Positions 7,345-18,342 are shown, numbered from the stretch's first letter. The stretch is 64,000 bases of DNA from RGIG5612 sp045600845 (GCA_045600845.1 JAZRYR010000017.1:1-64000); one strand, 5' to 3'. Notes: generated by a model not told the origin, from the sequence alone. Made by a program: numbers and translations.

Positions 7345-8418
7345 TCAAGCGCCCTGGGAATCTTCACTGAACAGGCCGGAGAAGAAATCATAAATGTCAT
7401 CCAGTCTAAAACCATCTCTGTTCTGTTCGTCTTTTTGATCCGGTTTGTTCTGGTTTTCGTTTGAATTATCGTTCTGATCATCATAGGAATTCCCATAATA
7501 ATCATCGCCATAGTACCAGTAGTTGTCATAATCATCCTCACCACCGAAGAACTGGCTGAAGAAATCGTCTCCATAGTTGTATGGATTTCTGTTTCCATTT
7601 TCGTTGCCATTTCCAAAAATTCCGCCCAAGTCAATCTCCGGTAATTCGAATTTTTCAATCTCCGTTCGGATATTTTTCAGTTCCCTGCCAACTTTTGCAG
7701 TTGAGAATGCGTTAACTGCCAGAAGCCCTGCAATAATAGCCACCATAACAGTCATAACAATACGGAACCATAAGCCACGGTGTGAATCTTTCGGTTTGCA
7801 GTTTTTCTGTGGAACCGGATGTTGTGGAGTCTGTGTTCTTGTATACTGTGGCATCGGCTGTGGCTGTGGTGCCGACTGTGGCTGTGGTGCCGGCTGTGGC
7901 TGCGGCGCCGGCTGTGGCTGTGGTGCCGGCTGTGGCTGCTGTGCCGGCTGTGGCTGTGGTGCCGGTTGTGGCTGTGGTGCCGGCTGTGGCTGTGGTGCCG
8001 GCTGTGGCTGCGGTGCCGGTTGTGGCTTTGGTGCCGGCTGTGGCTGTGGTGCCGGCTGTGTAAACTGAGACGCTGCCTGCTGAGTGTACTGAGGCTGAAC
8101 CGGTGCTGATACTGGCTGCTGATACTGCGGTGCCAGCTGTGGCTGTGATGCCGATGCTGGCCGTGGTGTTACCTCGACTACTGAAGCCACCGGAACTGCC
8201 TGCTCTGCTGCAGTCTGAACTGCCTGCTGAACTTCTTGATATAATTCCTGTGACGGTACTACGGTCTGGGCAATTGTTTCCTGAGCTGATTGTCCAGCTT
8301 CTGTAGTTGGTGTCTGAATAATCTCTACAAACTGACCAACCGGAGCTGCTCCTGCTTCTACATTGTTTACAACTACATCTGCAGCGTTTACGATGTTTTC
8401 ATTCATATTTTCTGTCAT
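7345..8418 (-). CDS. Pro/Gln-repeat single-pass membrane protein with Tyr/Asp-rich external tail
   Basis: I do not recognise a family for this 357-residue protein. In order: an acidic N-terminal region (1-95), a low-complexity QPQPAP hexad tract (~121-190, about eleven units), a basic stretch, one membrane segment (~217-238, GLWFRIVMTVMVAIIAGLLA), a short coiled coil (~243-260), and an external Gly/Asn/Asp/Tyr-rich tail (~270-335) ending in the amphipathic DGFRLDDIYDFFSGLF. The positive-inside rule puts the PQ tract in the cytoplasm and the tail outside. The tail resembles the sensor domain of the adjacent histidine kinase in composition. ATG 8418 has AAAGGGG 8 nt upstream. The PQ tract is an in-frame DNA repeat prone to length change. 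Confidence 0.75.
   Translation of the reverse strand: MTENMNENIVNAADVVVNNVEAGAAPVGQFVEIIQTPTTEAGQSAQETIAQTVVPSQELYQEVQQAVQTAAEQAVPVASVVEVTPRPASASQPQLAPQYQQPVSAPVQPQYTQQAASQFTQPAPQPQPAPKPQPAPQPQPAPQPQPAPQPQPAPQPQPAQQPQPAPQPQPAPQPQPAPQPQSAPQPQPMPQYTRTQTPQHPVPQKNCKPKDSHRGLWFRIVMTVMVAIIAGLLAVNAFSTAKVGRELKNIRTEIEKFELPEIDLGGIFGNGNENGNRNPYNYGDDFFSQFFGGEDDYDNYWYYGDDYYGNSYDDQNDNSNENQNKPDQKDEQNRDGFRLDDIYDFFSGLFSEDSQGA
7855..8060. repeat. 18-bp tandem repeat encoding QPQPAP hexads
   Basis: About eleven imperfect copies of an 18-bp unit (plus strand GGCTGTGGCTGTGGTGCC) lie inside the 357-residue membrane protein gene. Unit length is a multiple of three, so slippage changes tract length but not frame. 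Confidence 0.9.
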
Positions 8419-8629
8419 TTTATTTCCCCTTTCATGTTTCGCCTTTTCGTGCGAACAAGCGATAAATTTACTTTTTACTTTTCAAATTCTTCATTTGATG
8501 GCCTAATGATACTTCTTTCTAAAAGCAAAATCTCACATGAAACTGAGTTAAAAATGTCACAATTTTGCAACAACATTTGTATATGAACTTGATAATTTAA
8601 AACGACCCCTCATACGGGCTGAAAAATGC

Positions 8630-8765
8630 TCTACTTTTTCGTTTTCGTTCTGGAACCTGCATATCATTTTCGTTTTCGTTCCGATTTCTTCTCATCTTTT
8701 ACGTTTCTGTTCCAGAATGATTGATTTTTCCCCTTTTTCAGAACCAAAACGAAAATCTTGAGCAT
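8630..8765. repeat. AT-rich gap with repeated TTTTCGTTTTCGTT motif
   Basis: TTTTCGTTTTCGTTC occurs near 8636 and 8668, with degenerate relatives (ACGTTTCTGTTCC near 8700, AAAACGAAAATC inverted near 8745). GTTCTGGAAC near 8647 is a short palindrome. It lies well upstream of the membrane-protein gene and may be a control region; no gene is supported in 8419-8824. Confidence 0.4.
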
Positions 8766-8824
8766 TTTTAGGGGAATCTCCATAAACATGTGCTCATCTT
8801 TTGCTTTTTTGTTCTAAATACACA

Positions 8825-8875
8825 AAAAAGCATGTATATGATTCATATACATGCTTAATCATATACATGCTTTTT
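8825..8875. terminator. Long AT-rich hairpin
   Basis: AAAAAGCATGTATATGATT (8825-8843) pairs perfectly with AATCATATACATGCTTTTT (8857-8875). The loop carries a further CATATACATGC copy, so alternative pairings exist. A/T tracts on both sides permit bidirectional termination. It lies just ahead of the structured RNA at 8891. Confidence 0.6.
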
Positions 8876-8890
8876 ATCAACAATAACTTA

Positions 8891-9067
8891 GGTTTCCTGC
8901 ATATGAATGAAACAATAAGCCGAAACTTCTTAGCAAAGAGTTTGGATGGATGAGAACTAACCGAGTACTGTCCGAGCGTCAGCAAGTTGCGAGGGAAGAG
9001 ACCACTCTTATCCAGATGTACTCTGAGCTTAGAAGCTTTCGTGCATTTCAGAAACATTCAGGAAACC
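8891..9067 (+). ncRNA. Candidate structured RNA, copy A
   Basis: About 177 nt closed by a perfect 9-bp stem, GGTTTCCTG (8891-8899) with CAGGAAACC (9059-9067), followed by TTTT. The core shares long identical blocks with 52963-53153, including GAAACAATAAGCCGAAA and GAGTACTGTCCGAGC, and GACCAC plus CTTATCCA. The terminal stems differ in sequence but both pair. An inner helix changes from AGAG/CTCT here to GGAG/CTCC in copy B, a compensated change. Strand is chosen from the trailing T run and is not certain. I cannot name the family; Firmicutes classes such as raiA or 6S are candidates to test. Confidence 0.7.
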
Positions 9068-9072
9068 TTTTA

Positions 9073-12030
9073 TTACTTCAGATACACTTTCAGGAACTGG
9101 CCGGTATAGCTCTTCTTATCCTTTGCCACATCTTCCGGCGTGCCCTTCGTAAATACAGTACCGCCCTTATCGCCGCCTTCCGGCCCCATGTCAATAATGT
9201 AATCGGCCACTTTAATTACTTCCAGATTATGTTCGATAACCACAACACTATTTCCGCCTTCGGAAAGTCTGCGTAGAATGTTAATCAACTTGTGAACATC
9301 GGCAAAGTGCAGTCCGGTCGTCGGTTCATCCAAAATATACAGCGTTTTTCCTGTCGGGCGCCGGCTGAGTTCTGTAGCCAATTTCACTCGCTGTGCCTCT
9401 CCTCCGGAAAGAGTGGTAGATGGCTGACCTAACTTAATGTAGGAAAGGCCGACTTCATCCAGCGTTTTAATTTTCTGGTAAATTCTCGGTACATTCTTAA
9501 AGAATTCCATTGCCTCTTCCACCGTCATTTCCAGAACGTCGTAGATGGATTTCCCTTTGTATTTTACATCCAGAGTTTCCCGGTTGTAGCGCATGCCATG
9601 GCAAGTATCGCATTTTACATAAACATCCGGAAGGAAGTGCATTTCGATTTTGATAATACCATCACCGGAGCAAGCCTCACAGCGGCCGCCTTTTACGTTA
9701 AAGCTGAACCGGCCTTTGCTATAGCCACGAACCTTCGCGTCGGTAGTCTGTGCAAATAAATCACGGATCAGGTCGAACACACCCGTGTAGGTTGCCGGGT
9801 TGCTTCTCGGAGTTTTTCCAATCGGGCTTTGGTCGATGCAGATGACTTTATCCAATTGCTCGACGCCTTCGATTTTTTTATGATGGCCCGGGACCATACG
9901 TGCCCGATTCAAGGTTTTCGCCAGACTCTTGTAAAGAATCTCGTTAACCAAGGACGACTTTCCGGAACCAGAGACACCGGTTACACAGGTCATGACCCCT
10001 AATGGGAATTTTACATTAATATTCTTCAGGTTGTTCTCCGTAGCGCCTTTGACTTCGATCCAGCCTGTCGGTCTTCGACGTTCTTCCGGAACCGGAATTT
10101 TAATCCTTCCGCTTAAGTAATCGCCGGTAATGGACTCCTTGCAGTTCATGATTTCTTCTGCCGTACCGATGGCAACGACTTTTCCACCATGTTCGCCAGC
10201 TCCCGGACCGATATCCACAATGCAGTCTGCCTGACGCATGGTATCTTCGTCATGTTCTACTACAATTAATGTATTTCCCAAATCCCGAAGCTGTTTCAGG
10301 GTCGTCAGTAGTTTTTCATTATCTCTTTGATGAAGACCGATACTCGGCTCATCCAATATATAAAGGACTCCCGTAAGACCGGACCCGATCTGAGTCGCCA
10401 AACGGATTCTTTGCGCCTCGCCACCGGAAAGGCTTGCCGCATAACGGGTCAGCGTCAGATATTCCAACCCAACATCCAACAGGAATTTCAGACGGGCCTT
10501 TACTTCTTTCAGAATCGGGCCGGCAATCTCCAGCTGGGTCTTATTTAATTTTACTTTTTCAAAAAATTCCAGACTTTCCCGGATAGTCATGGCCGATACT
10601 TCATGGATATTTTTGCCGCCAACAGTAACTGCCAGAGAAATTTTATTCAGACGCTTTCCACCACAGTCATCGCACGGACTGATGCGCATGTATTCTTCAT
10701 ACTCATGCTTAAAAGAGTCTGGCGTCTCATGGTATCTGCGGTTCAGGTTTTCAATCAGTCCTCCGAACACTAGCGGATAAACGCCGCTTCCACGCTGGCC
10801 GGAATAACGTACGTTAATCACACGGTCGCCACCATTCCATAAAAGATCCTGAATCTTTTTCGGATATTTGTTAAACGGAGTATCCAAGTCAAAATGATAA
10901 GCCGCTGCGAGAGCCTTCAAAGTTGCGTGCGAAAAACTGCCTTCTTTTTTTGAGCTACCCCAGCCCGGTGCAACAATCGCTCCCTGGGTAATACTTAAGG
11001 ATGGGTCCGGAATAATCAGTTCCGGGTCAAATTCCATTTTATAGCCAATGCCGACGCAAGAAGGACATGCGCCAAAAGGGTTATTGAAAGAAAAGTTTCT
11101 CGGTTCGATTTCGCCGATGCTGACGCCGCAATCCGGGCAGGCGAAATTCGAGGAAAAATGAATCTCGTTATTTTCATCAATCAGAGGCAGCTTCTCACCA
11201 CCATCGGAGATTTTACCGGATTTCGTTGAAACGTTCTCACCGCCATCGAAGATTTTGCCGGTCGAAGTTTTTTCGGTGTCATCCGCCATAGCTTCCGGCA
11301 AAGAAACAACTTCCACCGTCATCAGCCCTTCTGCCTGATTCAGGATGCTTTCAATGGAGTCCACAAGACGGGATTGTATTCCATCTTTTATCACCAAACG
11401 GTCTACAACGATGTCGATGTTGTGCTTGATATTTTTTTCCAACTTAATTTCTTCGTCCAGATCATAAACAATACCGTCAACGCGGGCACGTACATAACCA
11501 GACTTTTTCGCAGATTCCAGGAGCTTCACGTGCTCGCCTTTCCGGCCACGGACTACCGGTGCCAGAAGCTGGATCCGGCTTCCTTCCGGCAGCTCCATAA
11601 TAGCATCCGCCATCTGGTCCACGGTCTGCTTATGAATCTCCCTGCCGCATTCCGGACAGTGAGGAGTTCCCACGCGGGCATACAGAAGTCTTAAATAATC
11701 ATGAATTTCCGTAACGGTTCCGACAGTGGAACGTGGGTTCTTGTTGGTCGCCTTCTGGTCGATGGAAATGGCCGGAGAAAGGCCCTCGATCATCTCCACC
11801 TTCGGCTTTTCCATCTGGCCCAAGAACTGACGTGCATAGCTGGAAAGACTTTCCATATAACGACGCTGACCCTCGGCGTAAATGGTATCAAACGCCAAGG
11901 AGGATTTTCCCGAACCGGAAAGACCGGTGAAAACCACCATCTCATTCCGTGGAATGTCCAGATCAATATTCTTTAAATTATTCTCCGAGGCGCCCCGGAT
12001 TTTAATTAATTTCTGTTCTCTTGCTGCCAT
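9073..12030 (-). CDS. uvrA: Excinuclease ABC subunit A
   Basis: The damage-recognition ATPase of nucleotide excision repair, acting as a dimer with UvrB. The 985 residues include the first Walker A GLSGSGKSS, ABC signatures SLSGGEAQR (first half) and TLSGGEAQR (second half), second Walker A GVSGSGKSS, and zinc fingers (CPECG, CPDCG, CEACSGDG plus CDTC). It is about 40 residues longer than usual because of an insertion near residues 250-285 containing a 14-residue tandem duplication (GKIFDGGENVSTKS then GKISDGGEK). uvrB lies 89 nt upstream on the same strand. AGGAA precedes ATG 12030. Confidence 0.97.
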   Translation of the reverse strand: MAAREQKLIKIRGASENNLKNIDLDIPRNEMVVFTGLSGSGKSSLAFDTIYAEGQRRYMESLSSYARQFLGQMEKPKVEMIEGLSPAISIDQKATNKNPRSTVGTVTEIHDYLRLLYARVGTPHCPECGREIHKQTVDQMADAIMELPEGSRIQLLAPVVRGRKGEHVKLLESAKKSGYVRARVDGIVYDLDEEIKLEKNIKHNIDIVVDRLVIKDGIQSRLVDSIESILNQAEGLMTVEVVSLPEAMADDTEKTSTGKIFDGGENVSTKSGKISDGGEKLPLIDENNEIHFSSNFACPDCGVSIGEIEPRNFSFNNPFGACPSCVGIGYKMEFDPELIIPDPSLSITQGAIVAPGWGSSKKEGSFSHATLKALAAAYHFDLDTPFNKYPKKIQDLLWNGGDRVINVRYSGQRGSGVYPLVFGGLIENLNRRYHETPDSFKHEYEEYMRISPCDDCGGKRLNKISLAVTVGGKNIHEVSAMTIRESLEFFEKVKLNKTQLEIAGPILKEVKARLKFLLDVGLEYLTLTRYAASLSGGEAQRIRLATQIGSGLTGVLYILDEPSIGLHQRDNEKLLTTLKQLRDLGNTLIVVEHDEDTMRQADCIVDIGPGAGEHGGKVVAIGTAEEIMNCKESITGDYLSGRIKIPVPEERRRPTGWIEVKGATENNLKNINVKFPLGVMTCVTGVSGSGKSSLVNEILYKSLAKTLNRARMVPGHHKKIEGVEQLDKVICIDQSPIGKTPRSNPATYTGVFDLIRDLFAQTTDAKVRGYSKGRFSFNVKGGRCEACSGDGIIKIEMHFLPDVYVKCDTCHGMRYNRETLDVKYKGKSIYDVLEMTVEEAMEFFKNVPRIYQKIKTLDEVGLSYIKLGQPSTTLSGGEAQRVKLATELSRRPTGKTLYILDEPTTGLHFADVHKLINILRRLSEGGNSVVVIEHNLEVIKVADYIIDMGPEGGDKGGTVFTKGTPEDVAKDKKSYTGQFLKVYLK
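11191..11268. repeat. 42-bp period duplication inside uvrA
   Basis: The block at 11191-11226 (starts CTTCTCACCACCATCGGAGA) recurs at 11233-11268 (starts GTTCTCACCGCCATCGAAGA) with a few differences. The 42-nt period equals 14 codons, so frame is kept. Confidence 0.8.
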
Positions 12031-12119
12031 AACAGTTTCCTATTTCTTCGTTTTTTGTGCTATTACTTGCACATTCCTTTTTATTTTTTCACCAGCATTC
12101 TGTCGCGCTTCCGCACCTT

Positions 12120-14165
<2,046 letters not shown>

Positions 14166-14211
14166 GTATTTCGTTCGTCAATGAGCCTACGTGTGCACCA
14201 GCACCACGTCA

Positions 14212-14523
14212 TCACTCATCAGTTCCAAATATTTCGCCTTCCGCAGAAAGCATATCGATTTCTTCCAAAGACAGGTCTTCTAACCAAGGAACCCGTTCCG
14301 GGTCGCCCACATCCCGTCGTCGCTCCACTTCGGATAATACCTCGTCCATTCTGCCTAATGCCGCAAAAGGAGCAAACTGCTTTGCCCGTTCTCCCACATC
14401 CATCTTTGGCCGGATATTTTCCGGTCGTTTGTCTCTGATTTCGCTCATGGTCACATCCAGCCAGAATATGGATTCCCCGTTTTTCCGTCGTTGGAAGCGG
14501 GTCGGATCATGCCTTCCCGTCAT
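14212..14523 (-). CDS. YolD-like protein partnered with the Y-family polymerase
   Basis: A 103-residue soluble protein. The central MDVGERAKQFAPFAALGRMDEV segment is the hallmark of YolD-like proteins that sit beside Y-family polymerase genes in Bacillota; residues 80-103 are acidic. The family is thought to be a UmuD-like accessory, but no catalytic function is established. Its ATG overlaps the polymerase stop by 4 nt (ATGA), so the two are almost certainly co-translated. A second in-frame ATG at residue 26 (MSEIRDKRP) could be the true start of a shorter form. Confidence 0.78.
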   Translation of the reverse strand: MTGRHDPTRFQRRKNGESIFWLDVTMSEIRDKRPENIRPKMDVGERAKQFAPFAALGRMDEVLSEVERRRDVGDPERVPWLEDLSLEEIDMLSAEGEIFGTDE

Positions 14524-15782
14524 CCTTTATGTCCTCCAATCTGGCCATTTCTTTCAATCGTCGTCGCGCTTTCTTCCAGATTCATGCCTTTCAGAATCGC
14601 GTTCTTCCCATAACGGCTTTTAATATTCAAGGCCGCCTGCTGCAGCTTCCGGTCCTTTACCATAGTCTCCGGGTCTGTAAACAGATCAAACTGTTCGAAA
14701 GCCTCGTCCTGCAGATTATTGAAAAAAATATAGACTCTGCGATAGTAGATGTCCGGATCCGCAATCCGGTCAAATAGTCGGATCACTGCATCCCCCAGCA
14801 CCCGGTTCGAGCTGGTAGTTACGGTCAGTTTTTCTGTGGCGCTGATCGGTTTTCTTTCGATGCCGAAAGAAAAGCCCAAAGTCAGTCCGATGCTGCCCGT
14901 GACTTTATGTTTCTTTACAAGGTCCAGACATAAAAGGTCGCACATTTCTTTTACGATCAATCTGCATTCCTTATAATTATAATCCCTTGTAAGAACCTGT
15001 CCACTTGAAATTGAGGAGGTCTTTGTTTTGTAGTTTTTAATATCGGCAATGGTAGTCGGCTCCAGCCCCCAGGCATGGTCCATAATCAGTTCCGCATTCA
15101 CTCCAAAGAGCCGGAACAGGAGATATTCGTCCGCCATGGCAATGTCTCTCATGGTAAAAATGCCCACCTTGGCCAGACGGCTCACAGTACCTCTTCCAAT
15201 CATCCAGAAGTCGGTCAGCGGAAGATGATCCCACAAGGTCGTCTTAAAACTTTCTTCATCCAGCTCCCCAATAAAATCCGCCGCATGCTTGGCCGTAATA
15301 TCCAAAGCGATCTTCGCCAGATATAAATTTGTACCGATACCACAGGTTGCAGTTAATCCGTACGTGTCTTTTATGTCTTTCAGGACCGTAACCGCCAATT
15401 CCTTCGTGTTTTTTTTATAAAGGGATAAATAATGGGTCACATCCATAAAAGCCTCGTCTACAGAATAAACATGAATGTCCTCCGGAGCAAAGTACTTCAG
15501 GTAAATGCCGTAAATCTTCGCGCTGTAATCCAGATACAGCTGCATTCGCGGCGGCGCCATAATGTATTTGATATTTTTCGGAATCTGGAAAACCCGGCAG
15601 CGGTTCGGAATGCCCAGCTTTTTAATGGCAGGAGAAGCCGCCAGACAGATGGTCTTATCCGTCCGGGTAGGGTCTGCCACGATTAAGTTGGTTGTAAAAG
15701 GATCCAGCCCTCTTTCCACGCATTCCACCGAAGCGTAAAAAGATTTCAGATCGATGCAGATATATTGTCGCTTCTCTTTCAT
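14520..15782 (-). CDS. Y-family (UmuC/DinB-type) translesion DNA polymerase
   Basis: About 420 residues. Conserved palm-domain signatures are CIDLKSFYASVE (first catalytic Asp), the YSVDEAFMDVTHY motif with the catalytic Asp-Glu pair near residue 115, and helix-hairpin-helix DNA-contact segments (GIGTNLYLAKIALDI, DFWMIGRGTVSRLAKVGI). It copies damaged DNA with low fidelity. ATG 15782 with AAGGG upstream is preferred over an upstream TTG. Coupling to the YolD-like gene argues for the UvrX/YqjW type rather than plain DinB. A long hairpin precedes the start codon; a LexA box was not recognised. Confidence 0.93.
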   Translation of the reverse strand: MKEKRQYICIDLKSFYASVECVERGLDPFTTNLIVADPTRTDKTICLAASPAIKKLGIPNRCRVFQIPKNIKYIMAPPRMQLYLDYSAKIYGIYLKYFAPEDIHVYSVDEAFMDVTHYLSLYKKNTKELAVTVLKDIKDTYGLTATCGIGTNLYLAKIALDITAKHAADFIGELDEESFKTTLWDHLPLTDFWMIGRGTVSRLAKVGIFTMRDIAMADEYLLFRLFGVNAELIMDHAWGLEPTTIADIKNYKTKTSSISSGQVLTRDYNYKECRLIVKEMCDLLCLDLVKKHKVTGSIGLTLGFSFGIERKPISATEKLTVTTSSNRVLGDAVIRLFDRIADPDIYYRRVYIFFNNLQDEAFEQFDLFTDPETMVKDRKLQQAALNIKSRYGKNAILKGMNLEESATTIERNGQIGGHKG

Positions 15783-15815
15783 GATTTCCCTTAAAACAAG
15801 TGGGTGCAAAAGGGA

Positions 15816-15848
15816 ATCGAGTAGGGGGAGTAAATCCCCCTACTCGAT
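15816..15848 (-). repeat. 14-bp hairpin upstream of the polymerase, resembling an intron domain VI end
   Basis: ATCGAGTAGGGGGA (15816-15829) pairs perfectly with TCCCCCTACTCGAT (15835-15848). On the minus strand GGGGATTTA followed by CCCC and CTACTCGATT echoes the 3' end of the group II intron at 59217. A second hairpin built on GAGCGA/TCGCTC lies at ~15878-15904. Confidence 0.55.
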
Positions 15849-16025
15849 GTACGTTTTCGCCCAATGTCCGTTCACGAGCGATGGCCGCTGGGCTCACTTC
15901 GCTCAAAAAGAAGTCTTCTTTCCGTTCCGAACATATGTTTGTATTATGTTATCACGAATATTTGCAGATTACAACCGTAAAGTGAAAAATTAACCTGAAA
16001 AATCAACCCAGATTACAACCCCGAA

Positions 16026-17627
16026 TTACAACTCCGCAAATCTTATTCTTCCTTTTCCCTTCAGCCAGCGGATCAGAAGCCAGGTAAGCCCTGCAAAAAT
16101 AACAATACAGATAATCAGATAAACTGCACTGCTGATAAATCGGCCAAGCAAAAGGAACAGTCCGCCCAAAGCTGCTGCCAGAAGCATTCCTCCGAACATA
16201 TCAACCAGACCGGACACGCTCTGTTTGATCGGCTGTACCTCGCTGGTCCAATCCAGGATCGGCCGCTTCAGATCCAGAAATACCTGGAAAGTAGCCTCCA
16301 TGATAATGTAAAGAGTTACGCATAAAATAACGAGAATGGAATTCCATACATCTGCCCGTACCGCAATACACAGAACAACCGTGCAGAACATTGCCGGTGG
16401 CAGCGTTAAAACGCAGTGATTATAAATTTTCGCCTTAAAAATCTCCCATGGGTCGATCGGCATGGATTGCAACAGCCAGATATACGGACCTTCTAAAGAA
16501 ATCGACGGACCTGCAATATACACAAAAGAGGTCAAAAGACAAACAGCAAAAGCCACCAATACCGTGCCCATGTTCACAATCATCGGAACGGTTTCCAAAA
16601 ACGCGCCCATAATCGTCCGGATGTCGCTCATCTTAATGATTACCAGAATTGCACCTACAAGAAGGAATAACAGACCCAGGCCGCTGTTCAGCATATAAGT
16701 CGGACTGGAAGTAAATCTCTTTAATTCTTTCCGTCTCAATGCAGCACTCTGTTTTGCCGTCTTGATCTGCGAATCGCTGTATTTCTTATCGACGCCGAAG
16801 GAAGACGTTGCCACCACCTTCAGGAAGCTCTTACTCATGAAGAAGTAAACCAGTCCGAAAATAATGACTGTCATGGTCACAAATGCCAGAAAGCCTACAA
16901 TATTTCCGCTCATGCCCAGACCCAGACAGTAGATTGGATAGCCCCAGCCCTGAATCGATTCCCCGATGCTCATGGCATTCTTTGCCAGGCTTTCGACTAA
17001 GGTATTCATCCGGAATCTCAGGTAAAAGAAGGCCGCAATAAAAACAACGGAAACAATGACCGTAATGAAATTCTTATTTTTTAACCGGGACATGATCAGG
17101 GCAATGATCCAGCCGATCAGGCAGGAAAATGCCAGAACCAGAAAGCCCAGAGCAAACATGCCCAAAATGCTTAAAAGAATGGACAGGAAGCTTGGCTGTC
17201 CGAAAATCCAATAATATACAACAGCCGGCAGCATAACCATCAGCTCATAGATCATTCCGATGATATAAACGCTAATCATACGGGCCAGCAGGATTTTTGA
17301 TGGTGGAATTGGCATGGATAACAAGAATTCATTATCCTTTGCACGGAACAATACAGATGTCGTACTCATGACACAGCCGATCAGGCCAACGAAAAAGCCC
17401 ATGATGGTCATGAACATAAAATAGATCCAGTCGTTTTTTCCGTCCACCAGCATAAGCCCAAACAAGGAGCTCAATGCAAAAAAGGTGCCCAATAGAATCA
17501 GGTATAAAAAGGCAAACAGGATGGTCATTCCTTTTGAATTTTTGACCGTAACCTGCCCTTTTTTTCTACTGGTAAAGTACATTTTCCGTACTTCATATAA
17601 TTCTTTTTTTACTAAAGCTTTAAACAT
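16026..17627 (-). CDS. ABC exporter permease (ABC-2 type, large)
   Basis: A 533-residue polytopic membrane protein with about 12 hydrophobic segments (for example residues 30-60, 70-95, 115-140, 145-170, 195-215). The C-terminal half runs from LNSGLGLLFLLVGAILVI to the final membrane segments. It matches the putative ABC-exporter permeases paired with YtrB/EcsA-type ATPases in Clostridia. Its start overlaps the ATPase stop by 8 nt, so the two form one transporter. Substrate is unknown; such pairs often export peptides or antibiotics. A basic KKGQVTVKNSKG stretch follows the first helix-turn. Confidence 0.83.
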   Translation of the reverse strand: MFKALVKKELYEVRKMYFTSRKKGQVTVKNSKGMTILFAFLYLILLGTFFALSSLFGLMLVDGKNDWIYFMFMTIMGFFVGLIGCVMSTTSVLFRAKDNEFLLSMPIPPSKILLARMISVYIIGMIYELMVMLPAVVYYWIFGQPSFLSILLSILGMFALGFLVLAFSCLIGWIIALIMSRLKNKNFITVIVSVVFIAAFFYLRFRMNTLVESLAKNAMSIGESIQGWGYPIYCLGLGMSGNIVGFLAFVTMTVIIFGLVYFFMSKSFLKVVATSSFGVDKKYSDSQIKTAKQSAALRRKELKRFTSSPTYMLNSGLGLLFLLVGAILVIIKMSDIRTIMGAFLETVPMIVNMGTVLVAFAVCLLTSFVYIAGPSISLEGPYIWLLQSMPIDPWEIFKAKIYNHCVLTLPPAMFCTVVLCIAVRADVWNSILVILCVTLYIIMEATFQVFLDLKRPILDWTSEVQPIKQSVSGLVDMFGGMLLAAALGGLFLLLGRFISSAVYLIICIVIFAGLTWLLIRWLKGKGRIRFAEL

Positions 17628-18342
17628 TTTCTTTCACCGCACGCTGCATCTCCAGGAACACTTCCTCTAAGGATTCGTCGCCCTTAACTTCTTCCATGGT
17701 TCCGGATTTTACTAATTTTCCGTCTTTAATAATGGCTACTTTATCGCATAATTTTTCTGCAACTTCCAGAACATGGGTGGAGAAAAAGATAGCTCCACCA
17801 TTGTCGCAGATTTCCCGCATAGTCTGCTTTACCAGAAAGGCCGCACTCGGATCCAGTCCTACGAAAGGTTCATCCATCAGAATCAGCTTTGGATCATGAA
17901 CTAAAGCGGCCATAATCGCCAATTTCTGTTTCATACCATGAGAATAAGAATTTACCGGATTTGCCAGTTTTTCCGTCAGGTCAAACATATCACCATATTT
18001 CCGGATTTTTGCTTCCCGGTCCGCTTGACTGACTTCGTAAATATCGGCAACAAAGTTCAGATACTGGATTGCCGTCATGTAATCATAAATATCCGGATTG
18101 TCCGGAATATAGGCCATAACCTTTTTCGCTTCCAGGGGATTCTTCCGGATATCAAATCCGTTAATGGTAATCTGGCCTTTATCAAAACTCAAAATACCGG
18201 CAACGCTTTTCAACGTCGTCGTTTTTCCAGCACCGTTATGTCCAATGAATCCGTAGATTTCTCCCGGCTCGATGCTTAAACTTAAATCATCCACTGCCGC
18301 GGTACTACCATAAATTTTCGTTAAATGTTCTATTTTCAGCAT
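17620..18342 (-). CDS. ABC transporter ATP-binding protein
   Basis: A 240-residue nucleotide-binding subunit with Walker A GHNGAGKTT (~35), Q-loop near 80, a variant signature YSHGMKQKL (~133), Walker B LILMDEP (~157) and H-loop STHVLE (~190). The S-H-G-M-K-Q signature is typical of the CcmA/EcsA exporter group. It energises the permease encoded directly downstream. AGAGGAATC precedes ATG 18342. Confidence 0.94.
   Translation of the reverse strand: MLKIEHLTKIYGSTAAVDDLSLSIEPGEIYGFIGHNGAGKTTTLKSVAGILSFDKGQITINGFDIRKNPLEAKKVMAYIPDNPDIYDYMTAIQYLNFVADIYEVSQADREAKIRKYGDMFDLTEKLANPVNSYSHGMKQKLAIMAALVHDPKLILMDEPFVGLDPSAAFLVKQTMREICDNGGAIFFSTHVLEVAEKLCDKVAIIKDGKLVKSGTMEEVKGDESLEEVFLEMQRAVKENV

Noticed and set aside
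7577..8068. Plus-strand frames made of CGCGAG or AVAVVPAV-like repeats
   Set aside because: They are antisense shadows of the 18-bp PQ-encoding repeat in the membrane protein gene.
8794..9057. Minus-strand 87-codon open frame, similar to one at 52918-53115
   Set aside because: Both lie across the two copies of the structured RNA; their protein similarity reflects conserved RNA sequence. No ribosome site was seen.
15655..15906. Minus-strand frame running through the polymerase leader hairpins
   Set aside because: It overlaps the real polymerase gene in another frame and reads through two hairpins; the good ribosome site belongs to ATG 15782.
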